Numbered from the stretch's first letter, positions 16,053-25,530 are shown. The stretch is DNA of 64,000 bases from Rhizobium sp. CF122 (GCF_000282035.1 NZ_AKKA01000083.1:57716-121715), one strand, 5' to 3'. The notes: generated from the letters alone by a model not told the origin. Translations and numbers: made by a program.

Positions 16053-16928
16053 TCAGGCCAAGTTCTTCTTCAGGAATTCAACCGTCCTGCTCCAGGCAAG
16101 ATCTGCAGCCTTCTTGTCATAGCGAGCCGACGACGTATCGTTGTTGAAGGCGTGGTTGACGCCGTCATAAACGAAGATCTGGAAGTCCTTGCCGTTCTCC
16201 TGCAGCGCCTTCTTGTAGGCATCGATGCCGGCATTGATGCGGTCGTCGAGACCGGCATAGTGCAACATCAAGGCAGCCTTGATGTTCGGCACATCGGCCG
16301 CCTGCGGCTGCGCCCCGTAATAGGCGACGCCGGCCTTCAGCTCCAGCGATTTGGTGGCGAAGTCGTTTACCAGCCCACCACCCCAGCAAAATCCGATCAC
16401 GCCGACCTTGCCGTTGGAATTGTCGAGCTTGGTCAGATAGGCGAGCGTTGCCTCGGCGTTCGCCACCGTGGCGGGCCGGTCCAGCGCGCTGAACATCTCG
16501 CGGGCCTTGTCTTCGTTCTCGGGGGTGCCACCATTGGGCGAAAGGAAATCCGGTGCCAGCGCGATGAAGCCTTCCAATGCCATGCGGCGCGCAACATCAC
16601 GGATATGCGGGTTGAGGCCGCGGTTCTCGTGGATCACGATCACCGCGCCGAGTTTGCCTGAAGCATCCTTCGGCTCGACCAGGTAACCCTTCATCTCGCC
16701 GGCACCGCCGGGATAGGTCACGTTTTTTGCGATCAGCCGTTTGTCGTCGGCGGCGATCATTTCCGCGCTCGCCTTATTGGCGGCGAGCATCGGCGCGATG
16801 ACCGCGGCGGCGCTAGCCGAGCCAGCCAGTTTCGTCAGCTTATCCATGAAGCTGCGGCGGTCGAGTGTCAGATGCGTGTATTCGTCGTAGGCGCTAATCA
16901 TCGCCTGCGTGATTTCCGGCTTGCTCAT
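16053..16928 (-). CDS. Dienelactone hydrolase family protein, YghX-like
   Basis: This 291-aa alpha/beta hydrolase has the dienelactone hydrolase triad: the nucleophile Cys in VIGFCWGGG (about residue 175), Asp in YAGLDDRINAG and His in DGVNHAFNND. The N-terminus (LDRRSFMDKLTKLAGSASAA) resembles a Tat-type RRSFM motif preceded by about 24 residues, as in YghX proteins, so export is possible. Members hydrolyse cyclic lactones and other esters. It is convergent with oxyR, the two stop codons abutting at 16052/16053. No aromatic-degradation genes are near. Confidence 0.85.
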   Translation of the reverse strand: MSKPEITQAMISAYDEYTHLTLDRRSFMDKLTKLAGSASAAAVIAPMLAANKASAEMIAADDKRLIAKNVTYPGGAGEMKGYLVEPKDASGKLGAVIVIHENRGLNPHIRDVARRMALEGFIALAPDFLSPNGGTPENEDKAREMFSALDRPATVANAEATLAYLTKLDNSNGKVGVIGFCWGGGLVNDFATKSLELKAGVAYYGAQPQAADVPNIKAALMLHYAGLDDRINAGIDAYKKALQENGKDFQIFVYDGVNHAFNNDTSSARYDKKAADLAWSRTVEFLKKNLA

Positions 16929-17026
16929 TTGGGTCCTCCTGCTCCCTACTTGTTGGCTTTCGCCTGCCGGGGAAGATAGGTCAGCCGCCGGTAACGCAGG
17001 AACAAAACTACGTTACTTCAAGTCGC

Positions 17027-17449
17027 TCAGCCGTTCGGGAAGGCCATCCAGACGGCAAGCCACAGCCACATGGCGCCGAGCACCACATAACCGGCTGCAA
17101 AGAGCGGGCTACGGTAACGGAGGTCGTTGCTGGTGACATGGACGAAGGCGTGCAGGTAGCGTAGCGCCACGAAAACCCAGGCAAGGACGACGGCAACGAG
17201 GTTGTCGGCCTCCGTGATATAGAGGAGGAAGCAGCACGCGTAGAAGAGCACCGGCAACTCGAACTGATTGGCGAGACAATTCTTGACGACGAGGCCTTCC
17301 GGTGGCTCGTCGCGATTTTCGCGGTAGTTCGAGCGGTGCACCTTTCCGACCTGCACCAATTTCTGGCGGCGATAACCGAGAAGCATGTAGAGGAAATAAA
17401 CCAAGGCTACGTGGGCGATTGCGGGCCAGAACATTTCGTAGCCGGTCAT
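17027..17449 (-). CDS. MAPEG-family membrane protein
   Basis: Read from ATG 17449 (MTGYEMFWPAIAHVALVYFL), with GGAAGAGA upstream, it is 140 aa. It has about four membrane segments and the MAPEG-type central motif, in which NCLANQFELPVLFYACCFLL is the conserved second helix. MAPEG proteins in eukaryotes act on glutathione conjugates and eicosanoids; bacterial members are mostly uncharacterised. It lies 141 bp downstream of the small membrane protein gene that follows guaB. Confidence 0.78.
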   Translation of the reverse strand: MTGYEMFWPAIAHVALVYFLYMLLGYRRQKLVQVGKVHRSNYRENRDEPPEGLVVKNCLANQFELPVLFYACCFLLYITEADNLVAVVLAWVFVALRYLHAFVHVTSNDLRYRSPLFAAGYVVLGAMWLWLAVWMAFPNG

Positions 17450-17590
17450 GCTGTCTCTTCCTTGCGGCTTTCCGTTTGATTTCCGTGCTGTAGAGGAAAA
17501 ACAGCAAGGCCGCAAATGCCCGCCACAGTTCTGCGGCGGGCGCGGCGATGTCAGACTTGAGCAATGCCGCCGTCGGCCGCGGTGAGACTA

Positions 17591-18148
17591 TCACTCGCTC
17601 TCTTCGCGATGCATCGCGCGCACGAGGGCGAAACGGGCAATGACGATCACACAGATGGCTAGACTCGCAAACTTCAGTCGCGTCATCCACGGCAATAGGT
17701 CAGCGGCCTGATCCGTCCAGGCGCTGTCTCCGAAAGCAACCAGGCTGGAGATGTTCTCGCCGTAGTCGGAAAAGCCATAGATGAAGGGAAGCGCATAGAC
17801 GAGCTTGGTCAGGGAAGGACGGATCGGGCGATTGAAGTATGAGCCGCTGGGCCTCAACCTCATCAACACCAGCAGCAGAAGTGCAGTCAAAAGCGCCGGG
17901 AAGATCAGCTCGGGACCGGCATACATCGCCCGAAGCAAATTGTTGGCGATCTCGTTCTCGCCGAGGAGTCGCTGCATCCGGCCGATGGTCAATTCGTCGT
18001 AACCGGCGAAATAGATATCGAGAACCGCCTGCCCGGTCTCATGTTTGAAGGGGACGACAAAGCCGAATGTCGTCCACGCAAGCACGCCAAGGCAGATGGC
18101 CGCGAGCAGCGCGATAATCCAGAGCGGAATACGGCTGCCCGCGTTCAT
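17591..18148 (-). CDS. Hypothetical four-segment membrane protein, operon with guaB
   Basis: This 185-aa protein has four hydrophobic segments (about residues 8-32, 78-97, 111-126 and 150-172) with polar loops. No family is recognised. It starts 2 bases after the guaB stop, so it is almost certainly cotranscribed and perhaps coupled with it. Rhizobial guaB is often followed by a small membrane protein gene; its role is not known. Confidence 0.7.
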   Translation of the reverse strand: MNAGSRIPLWIIALLAAICLGVLAWTTFGFVVPFKHETGQAVLDIYFAGYDELTIGRMQRLLGENEIANNLLRAMYAGPELIFPALLTALLLLVLMRLRPSGSYFNRPIRPSLTKLVYALPFIYGFSDYGENISSLVAFGDSAWTDQAADLLPWMTRLKFASLAICVIVIARFALVRAMHREESE

Positions 18149-18150
18149 TG

Positions 18151-19635
18151 TCAGCCGCCGGCGCTCGGATAGTTGGGGCTTTCGCGGGTGATCGTGACGT
18201 CGTGGGGATGGCTTTCGCGAAGGCCAGCGCCAGAGATGCGGACGAAGGTCGCGCGCTCCTGGAACTCCTTGATATCCTTGCCGCCGACATAACCCATGGC
18301 CGCCTTGAGGCCGCCTGCAAGCTGGTGGAGGACGCCGGAGACCGGACCCTTGTAGGGAACCTGGCCTTCGATGCCCTCAGGCACGAGCTTCAGCGTGTCA
18401 CGCACTTCGGCCTGGAAGTAGCGGTCTGCCGAGCCGCGCGCCATGGCGCCGACGGAGCCCATGCCACGGTAGGCTTTGAAGGAACGGCCCTGGTAGAGAT
18501 AGACTTCGCCCGGGCTTTCATCGGTACCGGCAAGCAGCGAGCCGATCATGACGGCGGAAGCGCCGGATGCGATCGCCTTGGCGACGTCGCCCGAGAACTT
18601 GATGCCACCGTCCGCGATGACGGGAATGTCCTGGGCCTGGGCTGCCTCGACGGCCGACATGATGGCGGCGAGTTGGGGAACGCCGACACCGGCGACGATG
18701 CGTGTCGTGCAGATCGAGCCCGGGCCGATACCGACCTTGACGGCATCCGCACCGGCATCGATCAATGCCCTGGTGCCTTCCGATGTCGCCACGTTGCCAG
18801 CCATGACGCGCACGGAGTTGGAAAGCTTCTTTACGCGTGCCACGGCATTGAGAACGCCTTGCGAATGGCCATGGGCGGTATCGACGACCAGAAGATCGAC
18901 GCCTGCCTCGATCAAGCGTTCGGCACGTTCGAAACCATCGTCACCGACGCCAACGGCAGCAGCGGCGCGCAGGCGGCCCTGCGCATCCTTGGATGCGTTC
19001 GGGTTCAGCTGCGACTTTTCAATATCCTTGACGGTGATAAGACCGACGCAGCGACCTTCGCCGTCGACCACCAGCAGCTTCTCTATGCGATGCGCATGAA
19101 GCAGACGCTTGGCTTCCTGCTGGTCGACGCTTTCCTTGACGGTGACGAGGTTCTCGCGCGTCATCAACTCGTAGATCTTCTGCTTCGGATCCGACGCGAA
19201 GCGGACGTCGCGGTTGGTCAGAATGCCGACGAGACGGCCGGACTTTTCTACGACCGGAATGCCCGAGATGCTGTAGGTCTTCATCAGGCCCAGCGCATCG
19301 GCGAGCGTCGCATCAGGGCCGATCGTCACCGGGTTGACGACCATGCCGCTTTCGAACTTCTTGACCTGGCGGACCTGCTCGGCCTGCTCGGACGGCGTCA
19401 GGTTCTTGTGGATGACGCCAAGACCGCCGGCCTGCGCCATGGCGATGGCAAGGCGGCTTTCCGTGACGGTATCCATGGCCGAAGAGATGATCGGGATGTT
19501 CAGCTCGAAATCAGTGGCGATGCGTGTTGCAACGCTCGTCTGACCGGGCAAAACCTCGGAATGACCGGGCTGCAGGAGCACGTCATCGAAGGTGAGTGCG
19601 TCCAAACCGGTGGGCGTTTCTATGATGCGAGCCAT
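18151..19635 (-). CDS. guaB: Inosine-5'-monophosphate dehydrogenase
   Basis: I start at ATG 19635 (MARIIETPTGLDALTFDDVL), giving 494 aa, since a TTG start two codons earlier adds nothing. The TIM-barrel motifs are GIGPGSICTTRIVAGVGVPQ with the catalytic Cys, and the flap with YRGMGSVGAM and the RYFQ loop. Two CBS domains sit between about residues 95 and 205. It converts IMP to XMP with NAD, the committed step of GMP synthesis. It heads an operon with the small membrane protein gene. Confidence 0.96.
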   Translation of the reverse strand: MARIIETPTGLDALTFDDVLLQPGHSEVLPGQTSVATRIATDFELNIPIISSAMDTVTESRLAIAMAQAGGLGVIHKNLTPSEQAEQVRQVKKFESGMVVNPVTIGPDATLADALGLMKTYSISGIPVVEKSGRLVGILTNRDVRFASDPKQKIYELMTRENLVTVKESVDQQEAKRLLHAHRIEKLLVVDGEGRCVGLITVKDIEKSQLNPNASKDAQGRLRAAAAVGVGDDGFERAERLIEAGVDLLVVDTAHGHSQGVLNAVARVKKLSNSVRVMAGNVATSEGTRALIDAGADAVKVGIGPGSICTTRIVAGVGVPQLAAIMSAVEAAQAQDIPVIADGGIKFSGDVAKAIASGASAVMIGSLLAGTDESPGEVYLYQGRSFKAYRGMGSVGAMARGSADRYFQAEVRDTLKLVPEGIEGQVPYKGPVSGVLHQLAGGLKAAMGYVGGKDIKEFQERATFVRISGAGLRESHPHDVTITRESPNYPSAGG

Positions 19636-19762
19636 GGCCAATTTCCTTCAATTAAGAAAATGCAACGCCTCCCGGAACGAATCGTCCGCACCGGCGGTGT
19701 GCAAGGGTTGCGTTGGAAGTTGGCGAGGGCTGGTAACACGTCTATGACAGGAAGGGAATAGC

Positions 19763-19789
19763 AAAAAGCCCGACGTGTCCGCCGGGCTT
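19763..19789 (-). terminator. Intrinsic terminator after the MBL-fold gene
   Basis: AAGCCCG (19766-19772) pairs with CGGGCTT (19783-19789). The A-run at 19763-19767 gives a T-run on the minus strand after the hairpin. It ends the metallo-beta-lactamase-fold transcript before guaB starts at 19635. Confidence 0.75.
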
Positions 19790-19812
19790 GGTATGGCTGC
19801 CATGCAGCGACC

Positions 19813-20805
19813 TCACAGATCGAACTGATAGGTCTTCGGAACGAAGCGATAGCCGTCCTCGTATGTCTCGACAAAGCCGACGGCCGGGAACGGAATGTGG
19901 TAGCCGAGGAAGGCAACCTTGTCGGCGGCGATCATGCCGAACACCTTGCGGCGCGTGGCTGCTGCCTGCGCCTTGTCCATATCGAAGCGAACCTCCCAGT
20001 CCGGTTTCTGCAGCGACAGAATATAGTGATTGGCAGTGTCACCCGTCGCCAGGAGGCGCTTGCCCTCGGATTCGACATGGAAAACCATGTGGCCCTGCGT
20101 GTGACCCGGCGCCAGCATCGCGGTGATACCGCCTGCGACTTTGCCGCCATCGCCGATGAAGGTCGCTTTCTCTGCAAGGGGCACCACATTGGCGAGAACC
20201 GCCTTGTGGCCACCTTCGGCAGGCGTGCCCTCGCGGGCCTTATCGGTCCAGAAATCAAATTCGATCTGGCCGATGACATAACGCGCATTCTTGAAAGCCG
20301 GAGCGCCACCTTCCATCAGGCCGCCGATATGATCGCCATGCAAATGGGTCAGTGCGACCAGCGTGATGTCGTCGGGCGTATAGCCGGCAGCCTTGAGCCC
20401 CTCGCGAAGCTGGCCGCTGCCGCGGGCGCGGCCGCCTTCGCCAAAGCCGGTGTCGACGAGGATGACATCCGATCCGGTATCGATCAGCGTCGGGGCATAG
20501 GTATTAACGAACTTATCGGTCGGCAGGAAATTCTTCGCGAGCAGCTCCTGGACCGTTTCCGGCTTCTGGTTAGTCCCGAAGGTGTCATAAGGCTTTTCGG
20601 CAATCGTGGCCCCGTCCTTGAAGACAGTAAACTTATAAGAGCCGAGCTTGAATTGATTGAACTGGGGCTGCGTCGTCGCATCCATCTTGGTCTTTTCTCC
20701 ACTTGCGGCCATTGCGGCCGTCTCTCTCAAAATCATCGGCGCCGCCAGCAGGCCGATGCCCGAAGCAAACAAAGTGCGCCGTTTCATCCCCGACGGTACT
20801 GCCAT
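19813..20805 (-). CDS. Tat-exported metallo-beta-lactamase-fold hydrolase
   Basis: I start at ATG 20805 (MAVPSGMKRRTLFASGIGLL) after GGAAGGA, giving 330 aa. The N-terminus has a twin-arginine motif MKRRTLF followed by a hydrophobic stretch ending near AAMAAS, so it is probably exported folded to the periplasm. The metal motif THLHGDHIGG lies near residue 148, and APGHTQGH and ATGDTANH supply the later His/Asp ligands. It resembles lactonase-like quorum-quenching/QuiP-type MBL proteins, but the substrate is not predictable. Confidence 0.85.
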   Translation of the reverse strand: MAVPSGMKRRTLFASGIGLLAAPMILRETAAMAASGEKTKMDATTQPQFNQFKLGSYKFTVFKDGATIAEKPYDTFGTNQKPETVQELLAKNFLPTDKFVNTYAPTLIDTGSDVILVDTGFGEGGRARGSGQLREGLKAAGYTPDDITLVALTHLHGDHIGGLMEGGAPAFKNARYVIGQIEFDFWTDKAREGTPAEGGHKAVLANVVPLAEKATFIGDGGKVAGGITAMLAPGHTQGHMVFHVESEGKRLLATGDTANHYILSLQKPDWEVRFDMDKAQAAATRRKVFGMIAADKVAFLGYHIPFPAVGFVETYEDGYRFVPKTYQFDL

Positions 20806-21058
20806 ATCCAATCCTTCCAATAACGTGCGACCTCTTTACCGACACCCCCAATGACGAACCGACCGCCGCGTTTCTTGCAGCTGGTCGAAACAAACATATG
20901 TCAATCTTGACCGTTGAAATTGCTGAGCAAGCCGTCTCACGCAGACGTGATGCAAACGTGCTTCAGAAGCGGAAAGAGAGGTTGGCAGAGCCTTTTCCGA
21001 GGACTACAGAGCACTGGCTTCCCGAGCCGCCTTCGCAAGACCTTCAAGGCATTCGCGT

Positions 21059-22483
21059 ATGAACCGCATCGTCCCGCTGATCCTCGCCGTCGCTCTCTTC
21101 ATGGAGCAGATGGACTCCACCGTCATATCGACCGCCCTGCCAGCAATCGCCAACGATCTTCACGTCGGGCCGATCACTTTGAAGCTGGCGCTGACCTCCT
21201 ACATGGTGTCGCTCGCGGTCTTCATTCCGATCAGCGGCTGGATGGCGGACCGGTTCGGCGCGAAGCGCATCTTCCGCCTCGCCATCTGCGTCTTCGTCGT
21301 CGGCTCGATCTTCTGCGCAATCTCGTCTGGCCTGATCGAGTTCGTCTTCGCCCGCTTCCTGCAGGGCATGGGCGGTGCGATGATGACGCCGGTCGGTCGC
21401 CTCGTGCTTCTGAGAACGACGAAACGAAGCGAGCTTGTCTCGGCAATGGCGCTGCTGACCATTCCGGCGCTCGTCGGACCGTTGGCCGGCCCGCCGCTCG
21501 GCGGCTTCATCACCACCTATTTCACCTGGCACTGGATCTTCCTGATCAACGTGCCGGTTGGCATCATCGGCGTCTGGCTCGCAACGATCTTCCTGCCCGA
21601 GGTGGAGGCGACGGCGCCGCCGAAGCTGGATCTTATCGGCTTCCTGCTGACGTCGTTTTCGGCCGCCGGCGTCGTCTTCGGCCTTTCCGTCGTCAGCCTG
21701 CCGGCGTTGCCTCCTATTATCGGCATCACGGCGACGGCAATCGGTCTCGTCTGCGGTTTTCTCTACGTGCGCCATGCCAAACGACATCCGGCGCCGATCC
21801 TCAACCTGAACCTCTTCCGAAACCCGACCTTCCGCGCATCGACAACCGGCGGCACGCTGTTTCGCATCTGTATCGGCGCCATGCCCTTCCTGACGCCTTT
21901 GATGCTGCAGCTCGGCTTCGGCCTGACGCCCTTCCAGTCGGGTCTCATCACCTTTGCCGGCGCGATCGGCGCCATCACCACCAAGTTCATGGCTCGCCGC
22001 GTCTTCGCGGCGGCCGGCTTCCGCACCACACTGCTTTCGGCGGCAGGCGTGACGACGATCGTGACGGTCACGACCGGCTTCTTCACGCCGCAGACGCCGC
22101 ACCTCGTCATCATCGCCATTCTTCTGATCGGCGGCCTTTCGCGGTCGTTCTTCTTTACCGGCGTCAACGCCCTGGCATACGCCGACATCGACGACGCGCA
22201 GGCGAGCCAGGCAACGTCGATGAGTTCGGTGATGCAGCAGATCAGCTTGGCACTGGGAGTTGCTGTTGCCGCCGCGATCCTGGAGACGTCGATCTATTTC
22301 CGCGGCGAGGCGCTGCAGGTGGCCGACTTCCACATTGCCTTCTATGTCATCGCGATCCTGACCGTCGTGGCAACCATCCCCTTCATCCGGATGGACAAGA
22401 GCGCCGGCGCTCTCGTTTCCGGCCACCGGGCAAAGCGTCTCGCCCCAGCGACGATCGAGGCGGAACAACAGGCCGTGAAGTAA
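21059..22483 (+). CDS. DHA2-family MFS drug-efflux transporter
   Basis: This 474-aa membrane protein has fourteen hydrophobic segments expected for the DHA2 group (EmrB/QacA). Motif A is in the first loop as GWMADRFGAKRIF, and the motif-C-like region is ALVGPLAGPPLGGFI. The early segment MEQMDSTVISTALPAIANDL is the classical DHA2 motif D1 with its key Asp. It exports drugs or other hydrophobic compounds using protons. It stands alone, without an EmrA-like partner. A same-length open frame lies fully antisense to it and is a shadow. Confidence 0.9.
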   Translation: MNRIVPLILAVALFMEQMDSTVISTALPAIANDLHVGPITLKLALTSYMVSLAVFIPISGWMADRFGAKRIFRLAICVFVVGSIFCAISSGLIEFVFARFLQGMGGAMMTPVGRLVLLRTTKRSELVSAMALLTIPALVGPLAGPPLGGFITTYFTWHWIFLINVPVGIIGVWLATIFLPEVEATAPPKLDLIGFLLTSFSAAGVVFGLSVVSLPALPPIIGITATAIGLVCGFLYVRHAKRHPAPILNLNLFRNPTFRASTTGGTLFRICIGAMPFLTPLMLQLGFGLTPFQSGLITFAGAIGAITTKFMARRVFAAAGFRTTLLSAAGVTTIVTVTTGFFTPQTPHLVIIAILLIGGLSRSFFFTGVNALAYADIDDAQASQATSMSSVMQQISLALGVAVAAAILETSIYFRGEALQVADFHIAFYVIAILTVVATIPFIRMDKSAGALVSGHRAKRLAPATIEAEQQAVK

Positions 22484-22485
22484 GG

Positions 22486-22869
22486 CTATTCCGGGTTCTC
22501 ACAGACGGCGCTCAACTTGTTGCCATCCGGATCGCGGACATAAGCAGCATAGAAATTGGCATGGAACGGTCGCAATCCCGGCGCGCCTTCATCAACACCG
22601 CCAGCGGCAAGCGCTGCGGCGTGGAATGCGTCCACGTCAGCACGGCGCTCGGCATGAAGCGCGACCATCGAACCATTTCCGCTCGACGCCCGCCTGCAGT
22701 TGAATGGGGTTACGATCCAGAGCCGGCAGCGGGTATCCCCATCTGCGGCATAGCCAATTTCTTCTTCGGAGTAGCGCTGGCGGCGGTAACCGAGCAGCGG
22801 CAGGACGATGTCGTAGAACCGCCTCGCCTGATCGATGTCGTTGGTTCCGAGGGTGACGTAGAGGAGCAT
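22486..22869 (-). CDS. VOC (glyoxalase/dioxygenase-fold) protein
   Basis: Read from ATG 22869 (MLLYVTLGTNDIDQARRFYD), this is 127 aa. It has the betaalphabetabetabeta repeats of the vicinal oxygen chelate fold; FYAAYVRDPDGNKLSAVCEN is the typical C-terminal Glu-ligand segment of glyoxalase-like proteins. The substrate is unknown. Its stop codon lies 2 bases from that of the convergent MFS gene. Confidence 0.8.
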   Translation of the reverse strand: MLLYVTLGTNDIDQARRFYDIVLPLLGYRRQRYSEEEIGYAADGDTRCRLWIVTPFNCRRASSGNGSMVALHAERRADVDAFHAAALAAGGVDEGAPGLRPFHANFYAAYVRDPDGNKLSAVCENPE

Positions 22870-22927
22870 GGTAGCTGGGCATTCCAAGTCTTGGGAGGCC
22901 GATCATCACTCAAGACCGACCCAAAGA

Positions 22928-23647
22928 TCAAGCTTCGGGAATGTCGGGCTCCGCTTGGCGACCCTTGAAGCCTTTCGCCAGCAGGAACATTTCGACCGAC
23001 TCCGCGCGCGAGGACGCCGGCTTGACGTGAACGACCTGCTTGAAATGCCGCTTCAGCATGTTAAGAAGCTCGCGTTCCGTGCCGCCCTGGAACGTCTTTG
23101 CCAGGAAGTGACCGCCCTCACCTAACACTTCGACAGCAAAGTGGGCCGCTACTTCGCAGAGGTGCATGGTGCGCAGATGGTCGGTCCGATGATGGCCGGT
23201 GGTGGGCGCCGCCATATCCGAGATTACCAAATCCGGCGTGCCGCCGACGGCCTCGATCAACTGAGCCGGTGCTGACGGATCGAGGAAGTCCAGCTGCAGG
23301 ATCTTCACGCCCGGCAGTTGAGTCATCTCCAAAAAGTCGATCGCCGCGACACGGATATCCTCATCGGTCGAGCCGGTGACCTTGGCAGCGATCTGCGACC
23401 AGCTTCCGGGTGCAGCGCCAAGATCGATGATGCGACGAGCACCCTTCAAGATGTTGTGCTTCTCATCGATCTCGAGCAGCTTGAAGGCTGCGCGCGCGCG
23501 ATAACCCTCGAGCTGGGCGCGCTGCACGTAGGGATCGTTGATGTGACGCTGCAGCCATTGCCGCGACGACGCCTTCATCTTCTTGTTCTTGACGCGCTGG
23601 CCGAGTTTGCGGCCGGTGCGGTTACCCGCAATGGTTGGCTTCGCCAT
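22928..23647 (-). CDS. rlmE: 23S rRNA (uridine2552-2'-O)-methyltransferase RlmE
   Basis: This 239-aa protein is the FtsJ/RrmJ-type methyltransferase. The SAM loop is DLGAAPGSWSQ near residue 73, SDMAAPTTGH holds the catalytic Asp and FLAKTFQGG the catalytic Lys of the K-D-K-E tetrad. It has a basic start (RTGRKLGQRVKNKKMKASSR) usual in alphaproteobacteria. It methylates U2552 in the 23S A-loop, needed for 50S maturation. It starts 9 bases after ppx ends and is cotranscribed with it. Confidence 0.94.
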   Translation of the reverse strand: MAKPTIAGNRTGRKLGQRVKNKKMKASSRQWLQRHINDPYVQRAQLEGYRARAAFKLLEIDEKHNILKGARRIIDLGAAPGSWSQIAAKVTGSTDEDIRVAAIDFLEMTQLPGVKILQLDFLDPSAPAQLIEAVGGTPDLVISDMAAPTTGHHRTDHLRTMHLCEVAAHFAVEVLGEGGHFLAKTFQGGTERELLNMLKRHFKQVVHVKPASSRAESVEMFLLAKGFKGRQAEPDIPEA

Positions 23648-23656
23648 GCTTGTCCC

Positions 23657-25201
23657 CTATTTGCCGCGCTGGCCGCGGCGGTTGCGGTGGCGCCGCCACA
23701 CGCCGTCGTCCGCCATCATGTCCGTGAGCAGGCCTTCCCTCAAGCCGCGATCGGCAACGCGCATGCGCGGGCTCGGCCAGCGACGGCGGATCGCCTCGAG
23801 AATGGCGCAGCCTGCGAGCACCAGATCGGCGCGATCCGGCCCAATGCAGGGATTGGCGGCGCGGCTTGCGAAATCCCACGACAGCAGCTTTGCCTGCATC
23901 GCCGAGACCTCGTCATCCGAAAGCCAGATGCCATCGACCTTGCGTCTGTCATATCGCGGCAGGTCGAGATGAACGCCGGCGAGCGTCGTCACTGTTCCCG
24001 AGGTGCCGATGAGGTGGAAATCATCCGCCTGACCGACGTCGATCACAGGGCAATCGAAGCGGTCAAGCATGCCTTCCACCTCCCCCACCATGCCCTCGAA
24101 GACATCCGGCGTGACATCACGTCCGCCATGGCGCTCCGAAAGCGTGACGACGCCGACGGGAAGCGAGGTCCAGTGCGTGATGTGGTTGGCGAGGCGATTG
24201 AAGCGGTTATCACCGATGCGGATGACCGCGATTTCGGAGGAGCCGCCGCCGATATCGAAGAGAACGACCGAGCGTGTCTCGCGCCCGACAAGCGACGAGC
24301 AGCCGGAGACGGCCAGCCGCGCTTCCGTCTCCCGATCGATAATCTCAAGTTCGAGCCCAGTTTCGGCAACGACACGGTCAAGGAACTGGGCGCCGTTGCT
24401 CGCCTGCCGGCAGGCCTCGGTCGCAATCAGCCGCATACGGCGGATTTCGCGATTCTTCAGCTTTGAAGCGCAGACGCGCAGCGCATCGACGGCGCGATCC
24501 ATCGCATCGTCGGAGAGGCGACCGCTTGCCGCCAGCCCCTCGCCAAGACGCACGATCCGGGAGAAGGCGTCAACGACGCGAAACTGGCCCGGTCGCGTCG
24601 GCTGGGCGATCAGCAGACGGCAATTGTTGGTGCCGAGATCGAGAGCGGCATAGAGCTCGCCCGGCCACGGGTGTTCGCCCGGGCTGCGCTGCCCGCCGTC
24701 GGATTGGCGTGCCGTACGATTGTCGTTCTGGCCGGTTCGCGATTCCGCAGGTCCGTTCCGTCCGGCCGGCACTGGCTGCTGCGGCTGGACCGCGTGTCCG
24801 ACCGGCGGCTTTTCGTGCGCCAGCGGACGCCCCTGAAGGCCGCGCTTGCCGCGATGCTTGCGGCGATTGCGTCGGCTCGGCGCCGATTCGCTGTCGCCGG
24901 GAACGGTGCGTCCTGCGGTTGCGGATATTTCGTTGCTTGCCCGTTGCGGCTGCTGCACGGCTTCGCCTGAAGCGCCCGCGCCACGGCGGCGACGCTTTCG
25001 CTTGCGCGCCGCGTTGCCGGCTTCAATTGGGCGCGCCGCCTCTCCGGTATCGCCGGAGATGACATGCTGAGCGGACTGGTTCGCATTGCGGGATTGCCCG
25101 CCACGCTTGCCCTTGCGGCGCCTGGATTTCTTGCCATCCCTGCGCCCTACCGCCGACGCCCCGTTACCTTGCGGCCTTGAGCCGCCTTCGGGGTCTTCCA
25201 C
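23657..25201 (-). CDS. ppx: Ppx/GppA phosphatase with long basic N-terminal extension
   Basis: The catalytic core begins about residue 175 (GELYAALDLGTNNCRLLIAQ), with the ASKHA-fold phosphate loop, then VLFDIGGGSSEIA and GTSGTVTTLAG. It is an exopolyphosphatase or pppGpp phosphohydrolase. The first ~170 residues are a low-complexity Arg/Lys/Gly/Gln extension (GKKSRRRKGKRGGQSR and repeats), typical of some rhizobial members and not part of the enzyme; it may bind nucleic acid or polyphosphate. The GTG start is the first in frame, and the true start could be further in. It is operonic with rlmE. Confidence 0.88.
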   Translation of the reverse strand: MEDPEGGSRPQGNGASAVGRRDGKKSRRRKGKRGGQSRNANQSAQHVISGDTGEAARPIEAGNAARKRKRRRRGAGASGEAVQQPQRASNEISATAGRTVPGDSESAPSRRNRRKHRGKRGLQGRPLAHEKPPVGHAVQPQQPVPAGRNGPAESRTGQNDNRTARQSDGGQRSPGEHPWPGELYAALDLGTNNCRLLIAQPTRPGQFRVVDAFSRIVRLGEGLAASGRLSDDAMDRAVDALRVCASKLKNREIRRMRLIATEACRQASNGAQFLDRVVAETGLELEIIDRETEARLAVSGCSSLVGRETRSVVLFDIGGGSSEIAVIRIGDNRFNRLANHITHWTSLPVGVVTLSERHGGRDVTPDVFEGMVGEVEGMLDRFDCPVIDVGQADDFHLIGTSGTVTTLAGVHLDLPRYDRRKVDGIWLSDDEVSAMQAKLLSWDFASRAANPCIGPDRADLVLAGCAILEAIRRRWPSPRMRVADRGLREGLLTDMMADDGVWRRHRNRRGQRGK

Positions 25202-25456
25202 GTTCTTTTTCCACCGCGCCGCGCAAGTCCAAAGGTATGCAGCAGGCGCTCATTCGATTTTGCGTTGGCGCGAAGATACCAGCGCACGGCGAAATCGCCA
25301 AATTCTTTTTGGCAGGCGGGATATTAGACCTCCCAGATGGCACCAAAAACCATCCGAACGTCACGTGGATTTTTTTCGAAACAGGTATTTGCAATCCTCG
25401 ATCTTTTGTTTATAAGCGCCGCACATCAGCGGAGCCGCTTCGAGCGCCGCACCTGC

Positions 25457-25530
25457 TGGGGAATAGTTCAATGGTAGAACAGCGGACTCTGACTCCGTCG
25501 ATCTTGGTTCGAATCCAGGTTCCCCAGCCA
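25457..25530 (+). tRNA. tRNA-Gln (anticodon CTG)
   Basis: The 74-nt cloverleaf has acceptor TGGGGAA/TTCCCCA, a D-arm with TTCAATGGTAGAA, an anticodon stem GCGGA/TCCGT with loop CTCTGAC (anticodon CTG) and a T-arm with GGTTCGAATCC. The 3' CCA is encoded. This gene is the integration target: its last 17 bases recur at 56778-56794. Confidence 0.95.
25514..25530. repeat. attL: 17-bp direct repeat inside tRNA-Gln
   Basis: TCCAGGTTCCCCAGCCA, the 3' end of the tRNA, is repeated exactly at 56778-56794 in the same orientation. Tyrosine-recombinase islands typically use the tRNA 3' end in this way. This is the left boundary of the island. Confidence 0.85.

Noticed and set aside
18148..19761. 537-aa open frame antisense to guaB
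   Set aside because: It lies fully opposite a clear guaB gene and has no recognisable domain.
21044..22468. 474-aa open frame antisense to the MFS gene
   Set aside because: It mirrors the DHA2 transporter codon for codon, is extremely charged and has no family match; GC-rich codon bias opens this frame.
23318..24466. 382-aa open frame antisense to ppx/rlmE
   Set aside because: It spans two clear genes on the other strand and lacks ribosome site and homology.
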